Assembly: GCA_023627715.1 (NCBI GenBank)
Contig: JAMAHW010000020.1
Span: forward strand, 1 to 64,000
From: Periconia sp. R9002
Lineage: Eukaryota; Ascomycota; Dothideomycetes; Pleosporales; Periconiaceae
Length of the DNA stretch: 64,000 nucleotides
Direction: 5' to 3'
Below are positions 46,829-56,776 of the stretch, piece by piece (position 1 is the first letter of the stretch; each line of letters starts with the position of its first letter). The notes beneath the pieces are model-generated. The model searched no databases. It saw nothing but the letters and a program-made list of their open reading frames with translations, and was not told where the DNA came from. The position numbers and the translations under genes were made by a program.

Positions 46829-47752
46829 ATAATTCTTTCTCTCGATGGGCTCGAGTCGGAAGCGCTACGTTCCTTTCATTTTCCTTTCCTTTCCTTTAAC
46901 ATTTTAGCCAGAATGCGCTGTTGAGCGGTATCTGTAAAGCGATTTTTCCTCCGTCTGCCACTATCATTAAAAACTCTCCTAGCTTATTCACTATTTCGTA
47001 TTTCGCTCAAAACTTTCCTTTAGATACCTTCCTCTCGATTCTCTCTCTAGCTAGATCCATCTCCAGCAATGTTAATACTTAATTGCTTATCTTCCCATCC
47101 TCGCTCGCTTTGTGTGTACCCATCGGACACCATCTCATCATCTACGATCTGCTAACCTTATCAATGTACACCGCATACCGGCTGTATCAAACATCCCATG
47201 CATGATGCAGAGATCCTTCAATACCATCGTGAGCTAAGCATGATAAGGGTCGGGGGTGTGGTCGTCCGCACGCACACAAACCGGATTGATCCCCTACATG
47301 GATATTTAATTTAAATACCCATGCACGGCAGAATCCCAGTCGATAGCTGAACTACGGATACCAGCCTGCACGTGTTTGATGAATGCGGGGGAATACGAAC
47401 TTGCTCTCACACACTCTCTCTACGAGCACATATGCTGCGCGCACGTGTACGCGAGATTAATAACTGGCGCTGGAATACGAAGGCTGCAATGCACTCCGCC
47501 TTTTCTTTACACTTTCGCCTATTTAAATTAGCCAGCAAGTCTCGAGTTTCCTCGCTTCTGCGCTGCTGGACTTCATTTCGGGTGCCTCGACCCCGTGGAC
47601 GATAAGAATAGGGAGTTGCATAGGACGGACTACTCCGTACGTGTGCTACCACTTTGCGGTATTGCGGCTGCGAAGCGAGAGGGTTGGGCTCAAGTCAGCT
47701 GAACTTGGTTCTGTTGGGCTGAGCTGGAAGAGAGATAGAGAGGAAAGAGGAT
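46829..47752. other. Intergenic region with palindrome
   Basis: 3' flank of the chimera and promoter of the esterase. Contains CCTTTC repeats (46871-46896) and a 27-bp near-palindrome at 47297. No gene seen. Confidence 0.55.
47297..47323. promoter_or_regulatory. 27-bp near-perfect palindrome, possible operator
   Basis: CATGG-ATATTTAA-T-TTAAATA-CCCATG: twelve of thirteen base pairs match about a single central base. It lies about 430 bases upstream of the esterase start and 470 after the chimera, in a position suited to a dimeric regulator. Function is inference. Confidence 0.4.
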
Positions 47753-48808
47753 ATGATGGGGATCGGGAACTGGACTTTCACGCCACTTGCGGAGTCTTTC
47801 CCGTCGACTATTCTACCGAATCTGGGGTGGTGGAATGCTTCGAATGGGACGTGGGAGTATCAGATACAGGTTGCCTGGCCGTTGAACTGGACGTCGCGCG
47901 ATGCGGCTGGGTTGGTGGAGACTGTGTAAGGAGTTTTTTTTCTGTGTTCCGTTTTTGCCGTCTCGAATCTATTCTTTTTAAGATTCGCGTGCATGATTTC
48001 ATCTGATCACGCACTCGCTCACCTTCACGTGCGATATAGATACGTGCTCGACGGCAACGCGGTATCCCTCACCGCGACCGAAGCCGTCCGTCGCCGTCGT
48101 CCCGTCGACTCTCCACAACCGGATACCATAATCGTTAGCATCGGATACCCAACCCAACTTCCCGACTCGCCCTATAGCAGCAGCAGATCCTACGACCTGC
48201 AAATCCCCGTGTGCGCAAATTGCACGGCGCCGGAGTTTCCAGGCGTGCCGTCCAACGCGGACAATTTTATCACGTTTCTGGACGCTGTCCTGCGGCCTTG
48301 GATCCGCGGCACGGTGTTCCCAAACACGGAGTTCTCGCGGGATGCGTTATATGGACATTCCTTCGCTGGGTTGTTTGTATTGTATGTGCTGCTTGTTAGA
48401 CCAGAGTTATTTGATACGTTGTTGAGTGCGAGTCCGTCGCTTTGGTGGAATAATGGATATATTTTCAGTCAGCTGGAGAGTTTGCGTGGGAATTCTTCAG
48501 AGATGGTATGGACGAATGTTACAAGCAAACCTGCTTTTCAGCTTAGCTATGGCCGGTTGGAACAGAATCAGGTTCGCCGTAGGATTGAGACGGACGCGGA
48601 GTGGGCGAGTAGACAGGAGCTGGCCAGGATGTTCAACATGGAGGATAACTGCAAGAGGCTGTACGAGATTCTGAAGAACAATGATGCTGTAAGGGATGTA
48701 GTCTTGCATGAGTACCCCTTCAGCGATCATGCAGCTGTCGGCGGGGCGGCAATCGCGGATGGTTTGGATTATTTCCTGGATTGGCCTCCTAGGATTGCCG
48801 GTAGTTAG
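47753..48808 (+). CDS. Alpha/beta hydrolase, siderophore-esterase-like (IroE/Fes/EstB group), 2 exons, ~313 aa
   Basis: Probable serine esterase related to enzymes that hydrolyse iron-siderophore ester bonds, such as fungal EstB for triacetylfusarinine C. Exon 1 is 47753-47925, starting MMGIGNW and containing the Asn/Trp-rich strand YQIQVAWPLNWTSR; exon 2 is 48040-48808. The intron is 114 nt (GTAAGG...ATATAG) and joins as ETV-YVLDGNA, the usual start of this domain. Family marks: DTIIVSIGYP, the region around SRSYDLQIP, and the nucleophile elbow LYGHSFAGLFVLY with Ser in G-H-S-F. Acid and His candidates are in YPFSDHA near the end, though the precise triad cannot be fixed. No signal peptide, so it is likely cytosolic, as expected for release of iron after uptake. 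Other peptides or polyketide esters are possible substrates. Confidence 0.85.
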
Positions 48809-49494
48809 CTAGTCGCAGTAGAGATATGGATCCAATGGTTGCCAGAGTGGAGATGCGGTTGTGGGGAAGGTATATCGTGATCTCTACTTCACGGTGGGAG
48901 GTGAATAGTGGAGAAAGAGTTTCAACACTTTCTAAACCGTCAACTTTAGTTGGAGTAACACCAGTTAACCCTCGGTTTAGGTATTCACGTGGTATTTATG
49001 TGCTATACCCGACATGATGTGCTGGCTGAAGATCGCTCGGGGCTAAAGGGGCGGACCGTTTCGAGATCGCCATATCAATTACCTCATACATCCTCTAGCC
49101 AATCACAACCCCCTCCACGATACAGCATATTCTCTTGAAGGACGTGCTCAGATACCCATCGATAACTGTATTCGAACCGCCTGCAAAGCCCAAGCACACG
49201 ATTCCTCTCCTACCCTGCATTCGGAGCCAATTAAAACCGCCGTCCAAGGATATAATCCTACCCAAAGTCCCTACATATCGACGTGCAGCGCTTTGGTGGG
49301 GAATCGGCGTCATGGTGGATCATCGCTCCACCACCGTTGCATTTAGGAAAACTCTGCGACGATGTCATGGGAGGATAATACCAGCAGAGTAAATAAACCC
49401 CAACATACCCCGCCGTCGACTCCAAAGTCACGAAGCAAAAGAATAACAACACTCATTTACCCGTCCTAACTACACACGAACAACCAACGACAAA
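48809..49494. other. Intergenic region, no gene seen
   Basis: Promoter of the SDR gene and 3' flank of the esterase. Nothing notable. Confidence 0.6.
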
Positions 49495-50494
49495 ATGGCG
49501 GCCACCCCAGCGATAGAAACCCCAGGCTCAACCCTTGGACTCCTCTCCCAGCCCCTAGCAACTCACCGTCTCCAAAGCAAAGTCGCCATTATCACCGGCG
49601 CCGGCGGTAACATCGGCATCGAAACCGCAGGACGGTTCCTCCGCGAAGGCGCCAATGTCGTGCTGGTCGACATCAGCCCTATCGCTCTCGATATGGCCGT
49701 CGAAGCGCTCAAGGGAGCTCTCATCACGGGTGAGACGGCCTCCTCGCGCATCTACTGCGTCGTCACGGACGCAGCAACCGAGGACGGCGTCAAGCAATAT
49801 GTGAATTCCACCCTGCGGGTTTTCCACCGGCTGGATATTGCTTTCTTGAATGCGGGCGTTCTGCAGAAGTATACGAGTTTGACGGAGACATCTGAGGAGG
49901 CGTATGAGGAGATTATGAGGGTGAATTTCAAGTCAGGTATGTATTTTTTCTAATTCGCTCTCCTTTTCAAAGATGATATGTTTTAAACACCTTATCCTTC
50001 AAAGCATTATGCGCGACTTTTTGTTTTCCTATTGTTGATTCTCCCCTCCATATCTTCTCACCACCATGCAACACACTAACCCCCAACCCCCAGCCTTTCT
50101 GGGCGTGAAACACGTCGCAACGGCCATGCGCAACCTCGGCAACGGGGGCTCCATCATCATAACCTCCTCCACAGCCGGGCTCCGCGCAGCCCCCTCTCTG
50201 GGACTCTACTCTGCCTCCAAGTTTGCGCTCCGCGGTCTCGCCCTCACCGCCGCCAGCGAGCTCGGCCCACACGGCATCCGCGTCAACACGATCCACCCAT
50301 CGGACGTCGACACGCCGGTGCTGCGCAACACGTGGGAGCAGGACGAGCTCGTGAAGCTGCAGGAGAAGATCCCGTTGGGCCGGTTCACGCAGGTCGATGA
50401 TATCGGGAGCGTGGTTGCGTTTTTGGCGAGTCATGATTCCAAGTTCATCACTGGGAGCTTTTTGAAGATTGATGGGGGCAGTGTTTCCTTTTGA
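49495..50494 (+). CDS. Short-chain dehydrogenase/reductase (classical SDR), 2 exons, ~280 aa
   Basis: NAD(P)-dependent oxidoreductase of unknown substrate. Exon 1 is 49495-49936 and exon 2 50094-50494; the 157-nt intron (GTATGT...CCCAG) joins in phase 1 at NFKS-AFLG. Classical SDR marks: the nucleotide-binding TGAGGNIG near residue 35, Asp at the end of beta-2 in VVLVDIS (favours NAD over NADP), LNAG near 118, catalytic Ser in IITSSTAG, YSASK with Tyr and Lys, then HGIRVNTIHPSDVDTPV and the C-terminal GSFLKIDGG. Domain length is complete. No targeting signal. It follows the esterase on the same strand after a 686-base gap, so any joint regulation is conjecture. Confidence 0.92.
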
Positions 50495-50942
50495 GCGTGT
50501 TGGCGATTGACTGACTTTGCTTGGTTTATGAAGCATGAATTGGCGTATTGGCGTTTTCTTGGTTTATGGTCTGATATAGAATGGCTCGTAGGGTAGTCAT
50601 ATTTTTTTCCATTTTGTTTCAGGGATTCTTGGATAGAATTTTACCTATATAGCTAGGCGCTGGCTCTTAACGACTGGCAAATATGATCGGATATCGGGGA
50701 GAATGTTCACGATGTCCTACAAGCAATTTTCACTCTTTTTCAGCGCGCGGTACGAGCTTCAGAACTCGAGAGCAGTTACTCACCCCAGGGAGGGCGCGCG
50801 CGCACGCACAGTGACAAGAATGGCAGTGGTTCACGCACCACTTGTGAGACCTGGTAGAATGTCCTATTTACAACGATTTTCAAAGATTCCATGATGAAAT
50901 GTTGATAAAGGAGGTGCCCATACACACGAATTTATGTATCAA
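50495..50942. other. Convergent intergenic region, no gene seen
   Basis: Between the 3' ends of the SDR and DUF885 genes. A GCGCGCGC run lies at about 50796. Nothing else. Confidence 0.6.
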
Positions 50943-52736
50943 CTACAATCCTGACCCTAACTCCCCATAAAACTCCCACGCACTCTCCTGCTCCCGCTCC
51001 AACCTCTCCTCCAAAACCAACGCCCTAAACAACTCAACAGGCATCTGATTACTTCTCAAGAACTTATCATGAAACTCCTTCTCTCCCATCCTCCCTTTCC
51101 CAACAACCTCTTTCCTCAACGCCCACAACTGCAAACCCCCCAGCATGTACCCCGCCTGATATAACGGGCCATAATCGCCCATGATACTCCTCCGCACTTC
51201 ACCTTCTGCAGTAGCCCGCTCGTGCCCTACCCAGTCGATGAGCAACTCAATGCACTCCTGCGCGGACATATCTCCGAGATGATACTTCAACGAAAAGATG
51301 ATACGTGCGCAGCGGTGCATGCGCCAGAACAGCATTCCAATTTTGTTCTCGGGAGTCTTGTGCCAAGTAGGGGAGTCGTAGAGCAAGACTTCCCAGTAGA
51401 ATGCCCAGCCCTCGATGCAGAAGGGGGTCATGAAGGGTTGGCGGTAAGGGCGGTGGCGCGCCATGTAGTGCATGTGGAGGTGATGGCCTGGGATCATTTC
51501 GTGGAAGACTGTGGCGCGGGCGAAGTGGATGTTGTTGCCGCGGAGGCTCATGAGCTTTTGTGAGTGAGGCATCGTTGAAGTTGGATAGGAGACGATGATT
51601 TCAGAGCCGCCGAGGAAGAAGGGGTTGATCTTTTGCGCGGCGGGCGTCATCATGAAGGTGCGGATTGTTTCGGCGCTGAGAGGCGGTACTGTGACGAGAG
51701 AGTGGGTTTGCACATAGCTGTTGGCTTCTTGGATCAGGTCGCGGACGAGCTGTGGCTGCTTGCCTGGCTCGACGTATTGTTGTTTAACGTGCTCGAGAGC
51801 GTCGCGCCAGTTGGAGAACCCGAGTTCGGATGCAGCTTGCTTCATTTCAGCCTCGCACCAGGCATACTCTTTGTACCCGATGTCGATGAGTTGTTCGGGT
51901 GTGTATGGGATCATTTCGGATTGGAGGGCTTCGAGGATCCGGGCTCGTCCAATAGGCTCGCCGATGATGGTGTCAGTGTCGTCTGGTGCGATGCCGATGC
52001 CCACTTGCTTGATAGTGTCGATGAGGTTTTGAAGGGCTTTTTCGATTTTGGGGTAGGGATCCGAGATCCAGTATGTGAAGAGCGGGTCGTAGTCCTTGTA
52101 GAAGGAGTACCATTCGACGAGGTGTTCTTTTAGTTCGGCCAGCGTTTTTGTTGCTCTCAAGGCGATGACTGCGTCGACTTTTCCTTTCCCGTCTACGATG
52201 CTTTTGCGCACAGTTTCGATATGCCCCATGCACTCTACTAACCATGAGGCGATTTGCTTCCCATCTACATCGTCTACGGCTTGTCTAGATTCAATGATGC
52301 GTGTTAATCGCATAGGGAAATATCCACCGAGATAAGGCAGCACTTTTTCTTGTTGCTCTGCGTCGCGAATAAGTCCACCGAGCTGGTAGCGCAGGTAGTT
52401 CCTAAGAAGAATGTAATCCACCTTCCCTTCCTGATCGAGGTCATCGAACGGGACGTTTTTTAATGATTCGATCTCCTCCTCGAAAAACGCCTGGATCCGC
52501 TCGTATCGGCTTGGTGAACTGTTGACTTTGTAATACGCTTCCAAATCGCCCAAGTCCTCCTTCACTCTCATGATCCTGTCCGCCATCGATTGCGTCGGTG
52601 TTGTCCTGCTCGGCATAGGACTACCTCCCCCATCTCTCCTCTTCCCATCTGCCCCAACTCCACAACACTCCTTATCTTGATGTTTCGGGTACTCCATCCG
52701 TACCCGATGCCCTTTGTGCACTGTAGGGTCGCGCAT
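50943..52736 (-). CDS. DUF885 family putative metallopeptidase, 597 aa
   Basis: Single exon. A DUF885 protein; the family is widespread in bacteria and fungi and is thought to be a zinc peptidase, though few members are characterised. The HExxxGHH-like motif FHEMIPGHHLHMHY is at residues 412-419, and a downstream Glu in EGWAFYWE (442) is a plausible third ligand. The C-terminal part (RATAEGEVRRSI, GYMLGGLQLWALRKE) also fits the family. There is no signal peptide. The first 40 residues are Gly/Lys/Arg-rich and not family-like, so initiation at a later Met (residue 41, MPSRTTPTQS, or 51) is possible. The coding strand is C-rich upstream and G-rich at the 3' end. Confidence 0.85.
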   Translation of the reverse strand: MRDPTVHKGHRVRMEYPKHQDKECCGVGADGKRRDGGGSPMPSRTTPTQSMADRIMRVKEDLGDLEAYYKVNSSPSRYERIQAFFEEEIESLKNVPFDDLDQEGKVDYILLRNYLRYQLGGLIRDAEQQEKVLPYLGGYFPMRLTRIIESRQAVDDVDGKQIASWLVECMGHIETVRKSIVDGKGKVDAVIALRATKTLAELKEHLVEWYSFYKDYDPLFTYWISDPYPKIEKALQNLIDTIKQVGIGIAPDDTDTIIGEPIGRARILEALQSEMIPYTPEQLIDIGYKEYAWCEAEMKQAASELGFSNWRDALEHVKQQYVEPGKQPQLVRDLIQEANSYVQTHSLVTVPPLSAETIRTFMMTPAAQKINPFFLGGSEIIVSYPTSTMPHSQKLMSLRGNNIHFARATVFHEMIPGHHLHMHYMARHRPYRQPFMTPFCIEGWAFYWEVLLYDSPTWHKTPENKIGMLFWRMHRCARIIFSLKYHLGDMSAQECIELLIDWVGHERATAEGEVRRSIMGDYGPLYQAGYMLGGLQLWALRKEVVGKGRMGEKEFHDKFLRSNQMPVELFRALVLEERLEREQESAWEFYGELGSGL

Positions 52737-53494
52737 CGTTGGTATTAATATTTCATTGATATAGAATTAAAACCGGATACCGAAGCCTTCTCTTAAGAAG
52801 TTCGACGACAAGTGAGTGAGATCGTACGATGAATCTGCGAGAGATTGGGAGAGCATAGATTAGAGAGACGACCTTCCTGTTTGATGGGATGATATGGAGA
52901 GCTAATCTGGATTGGGTATGGTGGGGAAGTGGGGGATTGTCCAGCCGTGTATGTAACCTTACATTATGCAATTTGTGTATTGAATAATTCCTAAAAAGAC
53001 TGTATGTAAGATTTACTGCTACTTTTTGTCAAATTTATCGATTGAATGAGATATATTCGTATGGTCTAAAGTGCGACCAGGTGCAGATACGATTGGATTT
53101 GTAGCGATACCCTACTGCAGGGTATATGATTTTTAAAGATTTGTAGATTGAAAAGTTACATGACCGCTAATCTTTGGTATGAAGCCAGTAACGGTTGTCT
53201 GAAATGTAGACTTGCAAATAAGAGATGGCAAAAAAGCCCACATTGAAAAGAGAATGAAAGGGTATATCATGTCCAGATTCATTCCGCCCCAATTATTTTG
53301 TTCCTTCCCAAAAATAAGAAAAATACCCAATTACAACCCCTGCATCGCAAGCTCAATTTGGTCTGGGTACCGTGTGTAAATTTTGGATTACATTCTGGTA
53401 GGGATGACTATATTCGGGCACAAGGTCAGTCAAAATCAAACAAGAATACTTGGTTCGATTGTCCAAGGCTCTGAGAGCCACTTTTGATGGTGTC
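52737..53494. other. Intergenic region, no gene seen
   Basis: Promoter of the DUF885 gene and 3' flank of the M50B gene, both on the minus strand. A/T-rich. An open frame at 53353-53658 overlaps the last exon of the next gene in another frame. Confidence 0.55.
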
Positions 53495-54491
53495 TCAACC
53501 AAGCCTCGATCTGGGGATATACTCACAGCCTTTGGAATCATCAATTTGTTGTTGTGTGTTTTGCGGAAAAGCCGCAATACCAGCCAGCATACCGGCCACC
53601 ATAAAAAGTAAGCTGATGATGGACCAGATGACGCCCCAGCACCGCGAAGAGCCACCATAACGCTTCGAGAATACGTAGGCGTCTGAGGAGTTCACTTTTC
53701 TCAGGATCAAATCGTCACATATATCCCATACAGAATACAGAGATGACATGACTCCAATGAAGAGCTGTAATATTCACGATTAGCATAGATTCGAGGATTG
53801 GGGGAGAACATACATACCACAACGAATCGCAAAGCCTCGGCATGTCTAATGAACCAGCAAGCGATGAGCAACCCGACAGCGAGCAGAATAGTAATGATGG
53901 TTAGCCAATCCTTTCGCGCCCACCAAAGGGTAAGCAAGAAGCAGACTCCCAGTACGATGCTTGCGACTTTGCTAGCCACAATATTGAATCCGCAAAAAGT
54001 GAGCAGGGCGCCTATGAGGCTCGATCCGAGGTAACCTGCAGGAAGAGTGATGGCCTGTTTACCACCTCGCATGTGCGTGACGCCTCCTTCGTGCGGATCC
54101 AGGGATATCGACTCCACCTTTCCACCCGTGCAACACGCAGTGATCGCGTGGCCAAATTCATGAAAAGCAATTGTTAACATCTACGTCTTGGGTCAGCTGA
54201 CTTGGAGTTTGCAATTGCCAAGCATTCAATCTCAACATCCATGGGGAGAGAAGAGGGAAAGCTCACTTTAAAGGGCCATAAGATCCATTTGATATATGGA
54301 AGATTCCAAAGAAGAGCGATGACAACTACATAAACGGCGATAATTCCTAGGGTGACACTTTGTGTCTTGTTGACGGTTAAGCCGCGCTTTTGAAGATGGG
54401 GTTGCGCCAGGGCAGGACCCGCTGTAAGTAGGGCCCGTCGGGCTAGCTGGGCTAGCTGTCGACGATTTGAAGACGAGATAACGGGAGCCAT
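53495..54491 (-). CDS. M50B-like membrane metalloprotease, 3 exons, ~285 aa
   Basis: Membrane-embedded zinc protease-like protein of the Peptidase_M50B group. Exons 54491-54267, 54180-53818 and 53764-53495 are joined by introns of 86 and 53 nt, all at codon boundaries. Exon 1 codes a basic N-terminus (NRRQLAQLARRALL) and a TM segment (LGIIAVYVVVIALLW) ending WPFK; exon 2 continues MLTIAFHEFGHAITACC, with HEFGH at 82-86 as zinc-binding and catalytic residues. Several TM segments follow (LPAGYLGSSLIGALLTFCGF and more), and exon 3 adds SLYSVWDICDDLILRKVNSS, the conserved C-terminal region with the Asp pair, and a last TM. Substrates are unknown. The basic N-terminus could suggest a mitochondrial or other organelle location, but that is weak. 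Confidence 0.85.
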
Positions 54492-54905
54492 ACGCGAATA
54501 ACTATGAGTGTGGTCAGAAAAGTGCTTAGATTTTAGAGAAAAGATGTTTTGTAGAATGTTGAAGTTTGTTGGGTTGTTTGAGATTTGGAAGTTGTTGGTA
54601 TGCCAACTCTTGGGGCTGACGCGTTCACATGCCGCCGCCCGCGCCACGTTTCCTATTCTTGGGTGTGGCTTAGCGGCTAATCGGCATCGGAAAACTGAAA
54701 TGACGACTCCTCAACAATCGTCTTTCTCATTCAAAGGTTCACATACACCATGCTACAATAACACACGACTATATCTTGTTGAACGAATAATTAAATCACT
54801 GGTCAGAAATTGATATATACAGGGTACGTTTAGAGAAAAACCCAACGCGGCGTTAGGGTAAAGACACGGCGAGGTGCGAAAGAGTGGTTGGCAAAAAACC
54901 TGCAA
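54492..54905. other. Short intergenic region
   Basis: Promoter of the M50B gene and 3' flank of the sugar transporter gene (both minus strand). No gene seen. Confidence 0.55.
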
Positions 54906-56776
54906 TCACACTCGCTTTTGAGTGTTGGCAACATGCTCATGTTGCTCGGAGCTTCGAACTGGTGTACCTTCCTTATTGCTGCTAATGTTTGCCGACTTGT
55001 CGTCGAGGACCGAGCCTCTTTCTTGGAAGTATGAGTGATCACGGGTGTTCCTGTCAATATAGCCAGCTGGTACCCATTTCTTGCTGGTCGTCGCTTTGAC
55101 GGTCGGGTCAGAATACATGGCGTCGACGTTTTCAAGAGAAAGCGACTTGGTTTCGTATAAGAAGAAGTACACTCCAAGGCCGGCCTGTCGAACATTGTCA
55201 GTTAAGTACAACTAAAAACACTCCAATGTATCGACGTACCACAAGATTGCACCCGAAGAACACAAAACCGAAAGAATAGCTGATTCCATCGTTGGCAAAG
55301 GGCGTAAGGAAACCAATGAGGAAGTTTCCAAGCCAGTTTCCGGCCGTGGCAAGCGACGCCTGCTTCGCTCGCGTTCGCAGAGGGAATGTCTCGCCGATAA
55401 CGACCCAAGCAAATGGCCCCCATGTCATGGCAAAAGAGGCGATGAACATGCATGCAGCCACAATCATCACAATACCAGAGCTATCGTACTCAGTCGGAGG
55501 GCGAGCGACTCCCACAGCGGCAAAGATCAACAACCAAGTCGCTTGCCAGAATGCTCCAAATATGAGAGGAATTCGTCTACCAAGCCTCTCGATGATGTAA
55601 AGGCCAGGGAATGTCATAGCAACGTTGACAGCACCCAGAATGAGTTGCACCATGATAGGATCCTCGATGCCAGCAGATTGGAAGATGGTTGCGCCATACT
55701 AAGTGTTTGTCAGCCTATTGCAAGCGTGGTAAGAGCGATGTAGCACTTACGTAGAAGAAGTAGTTGACACCGGTCCACTGCTGGAAAAAGTGTATGAACA
55801 CGCCGAGAATTGTGCGGTAAACGAGTTTTGGGAGACCCGATGGTTGTCCTGTGAAGCACTCGAGCCAAGTTCCGTCGCCAGCCTGTCGCTGTTCCTCGAT
55901 GGACTCTTGCATCTCTTTGAAATCGTCCATGATCAACGCATTATGTGGGTCATCCTTCATGCCACGAAGACGGGCGAGCGATATGCGTGCATCTTCCCAT
56001 CGTCCACGACCAGCTAGCCAACGAGGTGACTCTGGACTGAACAGAATACCGATGCCTAGGGGTAGGGAGAAAGCGATACCGAGACCGATAACGATTCGCC
56101 AGGAAGCATCATTTTCCTCGAAATTTCGAACTCCAAAGTTGATAGCGTTTGAAACTAAAATACCAATGGTAATCATGAGCTGGTAGGAGGCAACGACTGC
56201 TCCGCGAATCTCCCGAGGGCAGCATTCTGATTGGAACATGGGAACACCAACGGACAAGTTACCGACACCGAGGCCAGCAATGAATCGCCCCATCATCATG
56301 TGAACCCAAGAATTCATTGCTGTAATCTGAATGATGTTTCCACAGATGAACACTACGACACCGAAACTCAAAGAGCGGCGGCGACCCCACCAGTCGGCTG
56401 TGTATGCGCCAAAGAGCGCACCAATAAGCGTACCGATGGACATCAAGGAAACAAGTAGAGAGGATATGATGGTGTCGAACGCCTTGGGTTGTCCGGGACC
56501 TTGATCTTGACCAAAGCGATCTATGAAATCATCGAACAACAGCATACCAGAGATTTGTCCCTTTGCAGCTGTCAGTGATGCGGATGGACAATAGGTCAAT
56601 ACGCCATACAGTATCATAACCGAAAAGAAATCCTCCAACGCTGGTTACTACACCAAGCAAAATGGCCTCAATACCGCATAACGCGCCATTGACCTTGATA
56701 GAACTGCTTTCTCATTAATTGATGTTCCTGAATCAAGTTTGATTTGGGAAGATACTCACAAGTTCCCCAAACCCAT
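54906..56776 (-). CDS. MFS sugar/quinate-type transporter, SP family, 5 exons, ~552 aa
   Basis: Proton-coupled or facilitative uptake of a hexose or related polyol or quinate across the plasma membrane. Exons: 56776-56760, 56703-56610, 56560-55751, 55698-55240 and 55184-54906. The first coding exon is only 17 nt. Twelve TM segments are expected. Sugar-porter marks are complete: GGFLFGYDT-GQISGML across intron 2, WWGRRRSLSFG, FIAGLGVGNLSVGVPMFQSE, PREIRGAVVASYQLMITIG, SPESPRWLAGRGR, FFQQWTGVNYFFYYGATIF across intron 3, GRRIPLIFGA and the C-terminal YETKSLSLENVD, where Pro of the usual PETK is replaced by Tyr. A long hydrophilic C-terminal tail ends in EHEHVANTQK-like sequence. Substrate unknown; no metabolic gene stands beside it. 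Confidence 0.92.

Noticed and set aside
53353..53658. 101-codon frame after the M50B gene
   Set aside because: Overlaps the last exon in another frame; the spliced frame fits the family and ends at 53495.
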